A DNA stretch of 44,186 nt from Rhodococcus sp. (in: high G+C Gram-positive bacteria) (GCF_023264675.1 NZ_JAHFVG010000046.1:1-44186), one strand, 5' to 3'. Positions 31,933-40,642 are shown, counted from the stretch's first letter. The notes: generated from the letters alone by a model not told the origin. Numbers and translations: made by a program.

Positions 31933-32880
31933 ATGACCAACGCAATCGAGGCAGAAGACCTCGTCAAACTGTTCGGCACTCACCGCGCCGTCGACGGCGT
32001 ATCCCTGACGGTGCCCACCGGCGCTGTCTACGGCGTCCTCGGCCCCAACGGCGCAGGCAAGACGACCACCGTCCGCATGCTCGCCACACTGCTGCGTCCC
32101 GACGCAGGGTCCGCCCGTATCTTCGGACACGATGTCGCGTCCGAACCCACCGCAGTACGCTCTCTCGTCGGCGTGACCGGGCAGTACGCCTCGGTCGACG
32201 AAGACCTCGCCGCCACCGAGAACCTCATCGTCTTCTCCCGCCTGCTCGGTCTCAGCCGAAAGGACAGTCGACGCAAGTCGGCTGAACTGCTCGAGGAGTT
32301 CGGCCTTGGTGAGGCGGCGACCAAGCCGCTCAAGAAGTTCTCCGGCGGCATGCGCCGGCGTCTCGATCTCGCGGCGAGCCTCATCTCCTCCCCGCCCCTG
32401 CTGTTCCTCGACGAACCGACCACGGGCCTGGATCCGCGTACGCGTGTTCAGATGTGGGACACCATTCGTCGACTCGTCGCGCAGGGTTCGACGGTGCTGC
32501 TCACCACCCAGTACCTCGACGAAGCCGATCAGCTTTGTGATCGCATCGCCGTCATCGACCGCGGCAAGGTCATCGCCGACGGCACCGCCGACGAACTGAA
32601 GTCCTCGGTCGGAACGTCCTCGCTCCAACTCACACTCAAAGACCGGACGCAGTCCGAGTCGGCGAGGTCCATCGTTGCCACCCAACTCGGCGTCGAGGTT
32701 GCCCTCTCGCCGGAGTCCGGACGCCTCAGTGCCCCGATGGCCAATCCGTCGGCCACACCCGAGATCCTGATTCGCCTGCGTGACAACGGAATCGACGTCG
32801 AAGAAATCACCGTCTCCAAACCAAGCCTGGACGAGGTCTTCATGACCATCACCGGACACGACACGATCGAGGCAGCATGA
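31933..32880 (+). CDS. DrrA-like ABC exporter ATP-binding protein
   Basis: The 315-residue ATPase has Walker A GPNGAGKTT (about 38-46), the signature FSGGMRRRLDLA, Walker B LLFLDEP with TTGLDP, and the switch region QYLDEAD. A C-terminal extension of about 90 residues ends with PSLDEVFMTITG, the DrrA-type tail. DrrA/DrrB exporters move lipids, antibiotics or other hydrophobic compounds outward; the cargo is unknown. The stop overlaps the permease start as ATGA (32877-32880). The short region before the ATG carries SARP-like repeats. Confidence 0.92.
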   Translation: MTNAIEAEDLVKLFGTHRAVDGVSLTVPTGAVYGVLGPNGAGKTTTVRMLATLLRPDAGSARIFGHDVASEPTAVRSLVGVTGQYASVDEDLAATENLIVFSRLLGLSRKDSRRKSAELLEEFGLGEAATKPLKKFSGGMRRRLDLAASLISSPPLLFLDEPTTGLDPRTRVQMWDTIRRLVAQGSTVLLTTQYLDEADQLCDRIAVIDRGKVIADGTADELKSSVGTSSLQLTLKDRTQSESARSIVATQLGVEVALSPESGRLSAPMANPSATPEILIRLRDNGIDVEEITVSKPSLDEVFMTITGHDTIEAA

Positions 32881-33701
32881 CAACCACTCTCACCAAGCCG
32901 ACGAGCGAGCGAACACCGCTGGCACCGACACGGCACATCTCCCTTGCGCAGACCGTCACCCAATCGTTGACCATGGCGTACCGCGGACTGCTCAAGCTCA
33001 AACACAACCCGGAGCAGCTCACCGATGTGGTGCTACTGCCGGTGATTTTCACCCTGATGTTCAGCTACATCTTCGGCGGCGCCGTCGCCGGAGACGTGAA
33101 AAGCTATCTCCCGATGATCATTCCGGGCATCCTCGTGCAGACCGTCATCACCGGTTCGGTGGTCACGGGCACCCAGCTTCGTGAGGACATGGACAAGGGT
33201 GTGTTCGACCGTTTCAAGTCGCTTCCGATCGCTCGCATCGCACCGCTGGCCGGAGCCTTGATGGCCGACGTCATCCGCTACGCCATCGCATCGGTGGTCA
33301 CCTTCACCACCGGTTTCGCGATGGGCTACCGCCCGGAGGGCGGGGCCGTCGGCCTCCTCGGAGCCGTTCTCCTCGTGATGATCTGCGCCTGGTCGATCAG
33401 TTGGATCTTCGCACTGTTCGGTGTGGTGATGAACAAAGCCGCGTCGGTGCAGGGCATTTCGATGATGGTCCTGTTTCCGCTGACGTTCCTGTCGAATGCG
33501 TTCGTCAATGTCGAGACGATGCCGGGCTGGCTGCAGGCATTCGTCAAGATCAATCCCGTCTCGCATCTGGTGACGGCTGTTCGCGAACTCGCCAACAACG
33601 GCCACTTCGGTGTCGACGTCCTGTGGTCGCTGCTCGGCGCGGTGGTCATCGTCGCCGTGATCGCACCGATCACCGTCAAGGCCTACATGCGCAAAGCGTG
33701 A
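32877..33701 (+). CDS. DrrB-like ABC-2 type permease
   Basis: The 274-residue protein has six transmembrane helices (between about 50 and 270) of the ABC-2 exporter type. Recognisable parts are LKHNPEQLTDVVLLPVIFTLMFSYIFGG, the MIIPGILVQTVITGS core, REDMDKGVFDRFKSLPIAR and NAFVNVETMPGWLQAFVKINPVSHLV. It forms the exporter with the preceding ATPase and is cotranslated with it. It converges with the large SARP-type regulator gene, with four bases between the stops. Confidence 0.92.
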   Translation: MTTTLTKPTSERTPLAPTRHISLAQTVTQSLTMAYRGLLKLKHNPEQLTDVVLLPVIFTLMFSYIFGGAVAGDVKSYLPMIIPGILVQTVITGSVVTGTQLREDMDKGVFDRFKSLPIARIAPLAGALMADVIRYAIASVVTFTTGFAMGYRPEGGAVGLLGAVLLVMICAWSISWIFALFGVVMNKAASVQGISMMVLFPLTFLSNAFVNVETMPGWLQAFVKINPVSHLVTAVRELANNGHFGVDVLWSLLGAVVIVAVIAPITVKAYMRKA

Positions 33702-33705
33702 TCGG

Positions 33706-36700
33706 TCAGGGCCGGAGCATACCGAGAATCTTCTCGAGCGCTCCGGCCCTCGTCGTCGCGGCCTCGTCGGCGATCGCACGGTCCACCACCGCCGTTCCCA
33801 TCACGGTCCGCGCCGCCTCGAGATGGCGTTCGGGCCTCATCGACGGATAGTCCTGTCGCGCTTTGATCTTCGTCGACAGCACGATCAAGCGCAGTCCGCG
33901 ATCGCGGTCGGCCCCGGACTGCACGCCGAAGGATCCTATTGCACAGGCGACTGCACCCAGCTGGGGTAGATCACGAAAACCGCTCGGCCCCAACCGAACC
34001 GAGGCAATCGATTCGAGAATCTTGGCAGCATCGGCAATTTCGGCGGTTCTTCGGTACAGGGAGTGCGCGGACACGGACGCGCTGGCGATCATCGTCAGAT
34101 ACGGATCCCCTTGGCGTTCGTTCTCGAATCCGGAGATTTCCACCGAGCGCCGATAGTGCGCAAGCCCCTCGTCGATTCGACCCTCGCCCAGGTCCGCCTC
34201 GGCGAGCGTTGCCGTGGTCGACGCAAGCCGCTGGTCCGTCTGATCGGCATCGGCAGGCACCGGGGAGCTCACCCCGGACATCATCTCGGCCATGTCGGCG
34301 ATCAGGGCACGTGCGTCGTCGATGCGTCCGGCTCCGATCAGTGCGCTGCTCGCAAAACCTTTCGTCTGAATGCTCTCGTCGTAGGCGTGCAAGTCCCACA
34401 ACAGCTCTGCTGCCATCGAGTAGTTCGAGATCGCGTCGTCGTATCGACCGGCCTGACCATAGATACTCCCGAGAGACTGCGTAGCCGAAGCAGTCCCCCA
34501 GAGATCTCCGCGGCGCTGCGCGACGGACTTGGCGGCCTCCGCATCCTTGGCCGCCTGAAACAGGTACCCGGCATTCTCGTACAGCGAACCACGAACCATG
34601 AACGCGAAGTTTCGCACCGAGAGATCGTCGTCGCGGACGCTACGCGCCATCTTCCGCGCGACACCACGTCCATCCGATCGCCCGACGAGCACTTCCGCAA
34701 CGAAGCGAAGACCGGGATCCACGTCGGCGCGCGCAGCCACGATCCGCCGTATCCGGCTGCGGATGCGCGCCGCTTCTCGCACGTCCCCGCCGTACGCGAC
34801 ATGAGCGAGAATCACCACGTGCGCCAGGACGAGGTCGTCGGAAGCGACGTCGGAAGCGTCCGGGCCTTCGATGGGAACATCCGCGAACCGAGGCGCCCAG
34901 TTCACTACCTCGGTGTGCGCACCACGCATCGACCAGAAGTAGGCAAGGACCGCGAATATCGAGTACGCCTGCGGCCACCGCTCGTCGCGGAGTGCTCCCC
35001 GAAGCACATCAAGAAGGTTGTCGTGATCCCATTCCAGCAACCGGATCGTCTCGACCTGCCGACCTCTCCGATATCCCTCCCCCGCCCGTCGTGCGAGATC
35101 GGCGCCCCAGGCGAGCCTGCGGTCGGTGACCTCGTCGGCCTCCGCCGAGGTCAACTGCTCCTCGCCGAACTCCCTGACCGTCTCCAACATGTGATAGCGA
35201 ACGTGGCCGTATTCGTCGACGACGGTCAGGAGCGACTGACTCACGAGTCCGTCGAGCGCCTCGGCCACATCGACTACACCGTCGAACTCGGCGACGAGTT
35301 CGGCAGCCTCGGCGGTGAATCCTGCCGGGAATCGGCACAATCGAGCCAGCGCGCGTTGCTGTTCGAGCTCCAGCAGGTTCCAGCTCCAGTCGATCACCGC
35401 GTGCAGCGTCCGATGGCGCTCCGGTCTGGTTCGATCCGTACTGCGCAACAGCGCGAACCGGTGTTCGAGCCTGGCGTCGATATCGGCCACCGTCATGGTC
35501 CTGACCCGTGCCGCAGCGAGTTCGATCGCGAGCGGAAGGCCGTCGAGGGTCCGGCACAGCCGCGCCACGTCATGAGCGTCGAACGTCACTCCCGGTCTCA
35601 CCGCGCGTGCGCGGGAGACGAACAGTTCGACGGCAGGCGACTCGGCACCACCGATATCCAACGGAGGCAGCGGATACGTCGACTCCGCGGTGATCGCGAG
35701 AGGCGAGCGAGACGTGGTCAGAACGGTCAGAAGTTCACTGGCGGCGACCAATTCGTCGACGATCTGCGCGACATCGTCGACGACGTGTTCGCAGTTGTCC
35801 AGAACGAGCAGAAATGGTCCGGCCGACAATGCGTCCCGCAATCGCTCACGGGCCGTATGGACTCGGGCGATGCCGAGGCCACCGATCTTCAGGTCGGCCT
35901 CACTGAGTCCCAAGGTGCTCGTGATTGCGGCGGCCACGTCCTCGCCACGCCGAAGCGCCGCCAACTCGACGAACGCGACGGGCCGTTCGGCGGATGCCCG
36001 GGCGCCGAGTTCGTGAGCAATTCGAGTCTTGCCGCTTCCTCCCGGCCCGAGGATGGTGGTCACCCGCGACCTCGTCATGGAGTTCTCGATGTCGTCGATG
36101 TCGGCTTCGCGGCCGATGAGCTCGTTCGGAGCAGCCCGAAGCCCTATGGAGACAGGCAGTTTGACAACGACGGGCCGCAGTAGTTCGGCATTGAGTTCCA
36201 CCAGTTCCTGCGACGGATCGGTACCGAGTCGGTCGGCGAGCACACCGCGAATGTCGGCGAACACGGCCAACGCGTCGTTGGTGCGGCCCACAGCCTGCAG
36301 GCACCGCATGAGGTCCGCCGCAGCATGCTCGTCCACCGGATCGCGCTGCGCTGCAGCGCGGACCAGCGGCAACGCCCGCTCGTGAGCGCCGAGTCCCACG
36401 AGCGCGCCGACTTCGGCGTCGTCGAGGATTCGGGACACCGCGGAGGCCCGCCGCCGCAGTTCTTCGGCGAGGTGCGACGACGGCAGGTCGGCTCCGGGTT
36501 CACCACGCCAGAGCCGGCGGGCGGACTCGACGGCGGCCAGGGCGGCGTCGAACAGGCCCTGCCCACGGAGCCGCTTGGCGTCGGAGGCCAACGCTTCCGC
36601 GCGCGTGAGATCGAGCTGGTCACTCGTCAGGGACAGTCGGTATCCGGCGGGCCCGCTCTCGAGCAGGCCAGGTGCCATCGCCGATCGAAGACGGGAGATC

Positions 36701-36942
36701 TGCGTCTGCAGCGCGTTCTTGGGCGAGCGGGGTGCGTCGTCCGGCCAGACGTCGTCGATCAGGGCCGACGCCGACAGGCTTCGCCCGAGAGACGCACCGA
36801 GGGCGACGAGCAGCGCGCGAGCCCGGTTGCCCGGAAGCGGTGTCATCACTCCGTCGATCCGCGTGGCGACAGCACCGAGCACCCCGACTTCCACAGGGAG
36901 TACGGGTGCTGAGGCGTCTGGTTCAGAGGATTCCGGCTGCAC
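33706..36942 (-). CDS. AfsR/SARP-type regulator with BTAD, NB-ARC and TPR-like domains
   Basis: The 1078-residue protein begins with an OmpR-like winged helix (about 15-105: GNRARALLVALG, DDVWPDDAPRSPKNALQTQISRLR) and a BTAD domain (about 110-258). A STAND ATPase module follows, with P-loop GPGGSGKTR at 299-307, LLVLDNCEHVVDD and TSRSPLAI. The C-terminal third is helical and repeat-like. This architecture is that of AfsR-like activators of secondary metabolism. The GTG start at 36940-36942 is eight bases after a TACGAT -10-like box, which suggests a leaderless transcript. The adjacent ABC exporter is a likely target. Confidence 0.9.
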   Translation of the reverse strand: MQPESSEPDASAPVLPVEVGVLGAVATRIDGVMTPLPGNRARALLVALGASLGRSLSASALIDDVWPDDAPRSPKNALQTQISRLRSAMAPGLLESGPAGYRLSLTSDQLDLTRAEALASDAKRLRGQGLFDAALAAVESARRLWRGEPGADLPSSHLAEELRRRASAVSRILDDAEVGALVGLGAHERALPLVRAAAQRDPVDEHAAADLMRCLQAVGRTNDALAVFADIRGVLADRLGTDPSQELVELNAELLRPVVVKLPVSIGLRAAPNELIGREADIDDIENSMTRSRVTTILGPGGSGKTRIAHELGARASAERPVAFVELAALRRGEDVAAAITSTLGLSEADLKIGGLGIARVHTARERLRDALSAGPFLLVLDNCEHVVDDVAQIVDELVAASELLTVLTTSRSPLAITAESTYPLPPLDIGGAESPAVELFVSRARAVRPGVTFDAHDVARLCRTLDGLPLAIELAAARVRTMTVADIDARLEHRFALLRSTDRTRPERHRTLHAVIDWSWNLLELEQQRALARLCRFPAGFTAEAAELVAEFDGVVDVAEALDGLVSQSLLTVVDEYGHVRYHMLETVREFGEEQLTSAEADEVTDRRLAWGADLARRAGEGYRRGRQVETIRLLEWDHDNLLDVLRGALRDERWPQAYSIFAVLAYFWSMRGAHTEVVNWAPRFADVPIEGPDASDVASDDLVLAHVVILAHVAYGGDVREAARIRSRIRRIVAARADVDPGLRFVAEVLVGRSDGRGVARKMARSVRDDDLSVRNFAFMVRGSLYENAGYLFQAAKDAEAAKSVAQRRGDLWGTASATQSLGSIYGQAGRYDDAISNYSMAAELLWDLHAYDESIQTKGFASSALIGAGRIDDARALIADMAEMMSGVSSPVPADADQTDQRLASTTATLAEADLGEGRIDEGLAHYRRSVEISGFENERQGDPYLTMIASASVSAHSLYRRTAEIADAAKILESIASVRLGPSGFRDLPQLGAVACAIGSFGVQSGADRDRGLRLIVLSTKIKARQDYPSMRPERHLEAARTVMGTAVVDRAIADEAATTRAGALEKILGMLRP

Positions 36943-36950
36943 TGCTCAAC

Positions 36951-36956
36951 ATCGTA
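36951..36956 (-). promoter_or_regulatory. Putative -10 box of the SARP-type regulator
   Basis: TACGAT on the minus strand ends eight bases before the GTG start at 36942. With usual spacing, transcription would begin at or next to the start codon. No good -35 hexamer is seen; TTCTGA 18 bp upstream is the best match. Confidence 0.35.
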
Positions 36957-36991
36957 GGTGACCTGCCGGTTCGATCAGAAAATTCGCCATC

Positions 36992-37009
36992 CGGTCGGTT
37001 ATCGGTCGG
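36992..37009 (+). promoter_or_regulatory. Paired CGGTCGG repeats in the regulator/Hsp70-like divergent region
   Basis: CGGTCGG at 36992-36998 and 37003-37009 are identical heptamers with a four-base spacer, the 11-bp period used by SARP proteins. A related CGGTTCG lies at 36967-36973. A possible -10 TATGCT for the plus-strand gene is at 37029-37034. They may serve autoregulation or control of the Hsp70-like gene. Confidence 0.4.
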
Positions 37010-37104
37010 AAAACAGACCACAAGACGGTATGCTGTCCGTCAGAGGTAATGCAGTTGTCCGAAACAGCAGCGCATCTTCAGTGGACGGGAGGCCATGAGC
37101 AGCG

Positions 37105-38394
37105 ATGGTTTCGTCAGTGGGCATGTCTATGGGCACAAGCGGAATACGTGCTGTTCGGACCACCGACGGGGTGTCTTTCGCGGCCGAATGGTTCCCGTCG
37201 ATCGGTGACGTCCCCGACGCCGAGGATGTCGCCCACGCGATTCGTGCGATCGTCGATCGTCCCGACGCTCCGCACTCGCTCGGAGTCGCGTTCCCCGATC
37301 CTGATTACGCGTCGGCGTTGAAGTCAGCGCTCGTCGAGGAATACGTCTCGGAAGTGCACGTCATCTCGGAGATCACCGGAACCATCGAGCAACTGCGGTC
37401 GGACCCTGCATTTCGCTACCGCACCGTCGCCATCTACGACCTCGGGGCGACCGGACTCGAGATGACGGTCGCCGACATCGACAGCGGCACCGTCTATGCA
37501 ACCACGCGGTCGCCCGAGCTCAGCGGCAACAGCATCGACGGGTCGGTGCGAGACAATCTCATGACTCTGGACATCCTGGCCGTTCCGCGTACCAACGCGG
37601 AAGCCTTCGAACTTCTCGATTTCAGCCGCGAGATAAAGGAAGCGCTCTCGACGCACGAGGCCACCCAGACATCCGACGGCCAATTCCGCCTGATGGATCG
37701 CAGAATGTTCGATCTGCAGATAATCCGGCCGGCCGAGCGTTCGGCTATTGCGCTTCGCGATCTGGCCGAGATGTCCGAAATTCCACCGGAGGTGGTGGTC
37801 GCGATCGGCGGTGGTGCTCACATTCCACTGATCACCGACGTACTCGGTCGCTACTTACGGATTCCCGTCGTCGTGCCCGACGACCCCGAACTGATGGCCG
37901 CTCGAGGCGCCGCGTTGTACGCGACTCGGGTGGACGGCACTCGGCCTCCCGCGCCGTCGACCACTCGTCGTAGCGCGAAGACGCTACTGACTCCACTCCT
38001 TCGGTTCGGCCTTCCGTCCATCGTCGCGCTCGGTTTTCTGTCGTGGATGCTGTGGCCCGACGAAGACACCGACCGTACCGACGCCGGAACGACGGTGAGC
38101 ACGGTCGCCGATACTGCAGCCACCGACGACGCGGCGCAGACCACGACGCCTGCCCCCACCAGCGGCCTCGCCGATGTTCAGGGCACAACGGCGCCACGGG
38201 CGGATCCACACGCCATCGCGTCGACCACTGTTCTGCCTGCCCCCGACCCGGCGGCTCCCGATACCTACATTCCGCGTCACAACACCGGTGGAAACGTCGC
38301 GCCGCCTGCACCTGCCCCGGCACCGTTCCAGCTCCCCCGGATCGTGCTGCCGCAGATCCAGTTACCGCAGCTGCCGCGCTTGCCCTTCCCCTGA
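37105..38394 (+). CDS. Membrane-tethered degenerate Hsp70/actin-like ATPase protein
   Basis: Residues 1-275 resemble an Hsp70 nucleotide-binding domain: phosphate-1-like GMSMGTSG (6-13), phosphate-2 YDLGATG (111-117), adenosine motif AIGGGAHIP (233-241) and DDPELMAARGAALYA. The Asp of the usual phosphate-1 motif is replaced by Ser, so ATPase activity is doubtful. There is no peptide-binding domain. Instead one transmembrane helix (302-317) leads to a Thr/Ala/Pro-rich tail of about 110 residues ending in Pro/Gln/Leu repeats, probably outside the membrane. The start is uncertain: a GGGAGG site lies 12 bases before this ATG, but an out-of-frame ATG at 37095 is nearer. Confidence 0.75.
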   Translation: MVSSVGMSMGTSGIRAVRTTDGVSFAAEWFPSIGDVPDAEDVAHAIRAIVDRPDAPHSLGVAFPDPDYASALKSALVEEYVSEVHVISEITGTIEQLRSDPAFRYRTVAIYDLGATGLEMTVADIDSGTVYATTRSPELSGNSIDGSVRDNLMTLDILAVPRTNAEAFELLDFSREIKEALSTHEATQTSDGQFRLMDRRMFDLQIIRPAERSAIALRDLAEMSEIPPEVVVAIGGGAHIPLITDVLGRYLRIPVVVPDDPELMAARGAALYATRVDGTRPPAPSTTRRSAKTLLTPLLRFGLPSIVALGFLSWMLWPDEDTDRTDAGTTVSTVADTAATDDAAQTTTPAPTSGLADVQGTTAPRADPHAIASTTVLPAPDPAAPDTYIPRHNTGGNVAPPAPAPAPFQLPRIVLPQIQLPQLPRLPFP

Positions 38395-38450
38395 CGGGCA
38401 ACCGCCACCTCGGCGTGACGTAGCCGCCACCGATGCGCAAAGATCAGCGA

Positions 38451-39320
38451 ATGGCCACTGCAGCTCAATGGATCGAAGGCGCGCGTCCGCGCACGCTACC
38501 GAACGCAATCGCGCCCGTGCTGGTGGGAACCGGCGCCGCCGCATCGCTCGGTGATGCGGTGTGGTGGAAGGCTTTGCTCGCCCTGCTGGTGTCGCTTGCG
38601 TTGATCGTCGGCGTCAACTTTGCCAACGACTATTCCGACGGCATCCGCGGCACGGACGACGACCGGGTCGGTCCGATGAGGCTCGTCGGCTCGGGCGTCG
38701 CCACTCCCGGTGCGGTGAAAGCTGCAGCGATCGGATGCTTCGTCGTCGGCGGGGTCGCCGGTCTCGTTCTCGCCGTCACGTCCGCGTGGTGGCTGGTCGT
38801 CGTCGGCGCACTCTGTATTGCCGGCGCCTGGTTCTACACGGGAGGCAAGAAGCCCTACGGCTACAGCGGACTCGGCGAAGTGGCGGTGTTCGTATTCTTC
38901 GGCCTCGTCGCGGTGTTGGGCACACAGTTCGTGCAGGCGGAACGCGTCGATTGGGCCGGTCTTGTCGCGGCTGTCGCCGTCGGTTCGTTCTCGAGCGCGG
39001 TCCTGGTCGCCAACAACCTGCGAGACATCGACACCGATCCGGACTCCGGAAAGCACACTCTCGCAGTCCGTTTGGGTGACACTCGCACCAGACTGCTGCA
39101 CCTTGCGCTGGTAGTTGTGCCGTTCGCGGTGACCGTCGCGCTCGTGGCGAGAACGCCATGGGCCTTGATCGCGCTGCTCGCCCTGCCCCTCGCTGCCCGG
39201 GCGAACAAGCCGGTGCGCACCGGAGCTCAGGGACTCGCGCTGATTCCGGCTCTGCGTGACTCGGGTCTGGCGATGCTGGTGTGGGGGTTGACGACCGGCA
39301 TCGCGCTGGCCGTTGCGTGA
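38451..39320 (+). CDS. menA: 1,4-Dihydroxy-2-naphthoate polyprenyltransferase MenA
   Basis: MenA is the integral membrane prenyltransferase that joins dihydroxynaphthoate to the polyprenyl diphosphate made by the GrcC1-like enzyme. From the ATG at 38451 it has 289 residues and about eight to nine transmembrane helices. The first aspartate-rich motif NFANDYSDGIRGTDDDR and the second, NNLRDIDTDPDSGKHTL, are intact. GARPRTLPNAIAPVLVG at the start is typical of MenA. It follows the Hsp70-like gene by 56 bp. Confidence 0.95.
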   Translation: MATAAQWIEGARPRTLPNAIAPVLVGTGAAASLGDAVWWKALLALLVSLALIVGVNFANDYSDGIRGTDDDRVGPMRLVGSGVATPGAVKAAAIGCFVVGGVAGLVLAVTSAWWLVVVGALCIAGAWFYTGGKKPYGYSGLGEVAVFVFFGLVAVLGTQFVQAERVDWAGLVAAVAVGSFSSAVLVANNLRDIDTDPDSGKHTLAVRLGDTRTRLLHLALVVVPFAVTVALVARTPWALIALLALPLAARANKPVRTGAQGLALIPALRDSGLAMLVWGLTTGIALAVA

Positions 39321-39340
39321 CGGCTGTCGGGGACGAGGAT

Positions 39341-39721
39341 CTAGCGCTTGTCGGGGACGAAGGCACCGAGAAGGAAGTTGACGATCGAGATGATCAAGGC
39401 TCCCCAGAACGCCGCAGCGAATCCGTCGACCAGCAATCCGTACTGGGTGGCCGAGGAGATCCAGGCGGTGAGCATCAGCATCAGCGCATTGATGACGAGG
39501 GTGAACAGTCCGAGCGTCAGGATCAGAAGTGGCAGCGACAGTAGTTTCACGACCGGCTTGATGAACGCGTTGACGATGGTGAACACCGCGGCGATCCCCA
39601 CGAGGACGATCAAGTCCCAGCCGGTTCCACGGCCTGAGCTGGCGAGATCGATTCCATCGACCCACTGTGCCGCAAGCCAGATCGCAACCGCGTTGATGAC
39701 GAGCCGAGCGAGAAGTGTCAT
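39341..39721 (-). CDS. Phage holin family / DUF350-like four-helix membrane protein
   Basis: The 126-residue protein has four transmembrane helices (about 5-22, 36-55, 60-86 and 98-120). Diagnostic stretches are LIVLVGIAAVFTIVNAFIKPVVKLLSLPLLILTLGLFTLVINALML and FWGALIISIVNFLLGAF, typical of the family annotated as phage holin family 4 in many chromosomes. It is not associated with other phage genes here, so a holin function is unlikely. The function is unknown. It converges with menA, with 20 bases between. Confidence 0.82.
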   Translation of the reverse strand: MTLLARLVINAVAIWLAAQWVDGIDLASSGRGTGWDLIVLVGIAAVFTIVNAFIKPVVKLLSLPLLILTLGLFTLVINALMLMLTAWISSATQYGLLVDGFAAAFWGALIISIVNFLLGAFVPDKR

Positions 39722-39748
39722 GCCAGACAGACTAGTTGCTGTGCGCCC

Positions 39749-40288
39749 CTAGGACGCATCTTTCTCCAGCCGTCCACGGAGACGATCCGGCTCGGTCACG
39801 ATCGAGGTGAAGCTGTCGTCGCCGCCTCTGATCAAACCGAGCAGTAGGTGCTCGCACCGGATCTCCGAATCCTTGCGCGCAATGGCCTCACGCAACGAAA
39901 GTTCGATGGCCTTCTTCGACGCCGGAGCGAACGCGATGTGCCCGGTCTTTCGATGCAGCCAACGGCGTGTGTCGGGAGCAGGCTCGTCCAACGCGCCTTC
40001 ACCGAAGGTCGCCTCCAGGCTGGCGCGCACCGAGTCGAGGTCGATACCGATCGATTCCAATGCCTCGGCATCTCGATCGCCCAGTGCGCTCGTGGCGGAG
40101 AGCGTTCCTCGAACGGAGTCGGCGGTGTACCCCTCGTCGGCCAACAATGAAGCCAACGCGGGATCGGCTGAGCCGATGATTCCGAGAAAGAGGTGGCTCG
40201 TGCCGATCCGGTCGGCGTGCGATCGCCGAGCCTCGGTCTGTGCCGCGACGACTGCCTCGCGCGCGCTGCTCGTGAATTTCTCGAACAT
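39749..40288 (-). CDS. Clp N-terminal domain protein without ATPase
   Basis: The 179 residues contain two Clp_N repeats: MFEKFTSSAREAVVAAQTEARRSHADRIGTSHLFLGI at the start and TGHIAFAPASKKAIELSLREAIARKDSEIRCEHLLLGLIRG after about residue 115. No AAA+ domain follows. The Clp_N domain is the docking module of ClpC/ClpA for adaptors and substrates, so this may compete for or deliver such partners. It lies four bases after a small helix-turn-helix gene and is read from the same promoter, with an AAGG-containing site before the ATG. Confidence 0.9.
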   Translation of the reverse strand: MFEKFTSSAREAVVAAQTEARRSHADRIGTSHLFLGIIGSADPALASLLADEGYTADSVRGTLSATSALGDRDAEALESIGIDLDSVRASLEATFGEGALDEPAPDTRRWLHRKTGHIAFAPASKKAIELSLREAIARKDSEIRCEHLLLGLIRGGDDSFTSIVTEPDRLRGRLEKDAS

Positions 40289-40292
40289 CTCT

Positions 40293-40508
40293 TTACCTTC
40301 CCGATCCGTTGTGCTTCTTGTGCACTGCCTGCTTGCTGACCTCGAGCGAATCGGCGATGGCCTGCCACGACCACCCTTGCCGGCGGGCGTTGGCCACCTG
40401 GATCGCTTCCAACCGTTCGAGGAGTCGGCGCAGCGCCAGGACAGCCCGTAGGCCTTCCTTGGGGTCAGGACTCCCGGCGGCGGCGGCGAGTGTGGTTGCT
40501 TCGGTCAT
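40293..40508 (-). CDS. Small helix-turn-helix protein paired with the Clp_N gene
   Basis: From the ATG at 40506-40508 the protein has 71 residues. An upstream ATG at 40544 would start inside the promoter and is rejected. The N-terminal part is a helical stretch (KEGLRAVLALRRLLERLEAIQVANARRQ). The C-terminal GWSWQAIADSLEVSKQAVHKKHN is a clear helix-turn-helix. It probably represses its own operon through the paired GTCAA-N6-TTGAC sites. The Clp_N partner may act as a stress sensor or stability factor for it; that is inference. Confidence 0.82.
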   Translation of the reverse strand: MTEATTLAAAAGSPDPKEGLRAVLALRRLLERLEAIQVANARRQGWSWQAIADSLEVSKQAVHKKHNGSGR

Positions 40509-40512
40509 GGTC

Positions 40513-40555
40513 GTCAATTTAGGTTGACACTGTGGGTTTGTCAACTTTGATTGAC
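40513..40555 (-). promoter_or_regulatory. Promoter with two dyad operators for the HTH/Clp_N operon
   Basis: On the minus strand TTGACA (40539-40544) is followed by 17 bp and TAAATT (40516-40521), seven bases before the ATG, predicting a leaderless or nearly leaderless mRNA. Two 16-bp dyads GTCAA-N6-TTGAC overlie it: 40513-40528 covers the -10 and 40540-40555 covers the -35. The four half-sites are also arranged symmetrically about 40534. This fits repression by a bound protein. Confidence 0.7.
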
Positions 40556-40642
40556 GTCGGAGGTGGCAGTGATGATAACGCGGTGACGATGAGGCTGTGA
40601 TGAGGCCGAAGCACGGCAGAGGTTCGGCATACCCTGGAGAAC

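Noticed and set aside
34063..36183. Long open frame on the plus strand opposite the SARP-type regulator
   Set aside because: It is an antisense shadow: rich in Arg, Gly, His and Pro with no domain, while the minus strand shows clear winged-helix, BTAD and P-loop motifs.
37095..37110. Out-of-frame ATG before the Hsp70-like gene suggesting a frameshift
   Set aside because: The alternative frame gives no family resemblance, and the frame from 37105 covers the whole Hsp70-like domain without disruption.
39341..39721. Prophage remnant suggested by the phage holin family protein
   Set aside because: No other phage gene, integrase or attachment site is nearby, and this protein family is common in bacterial chromosomes.
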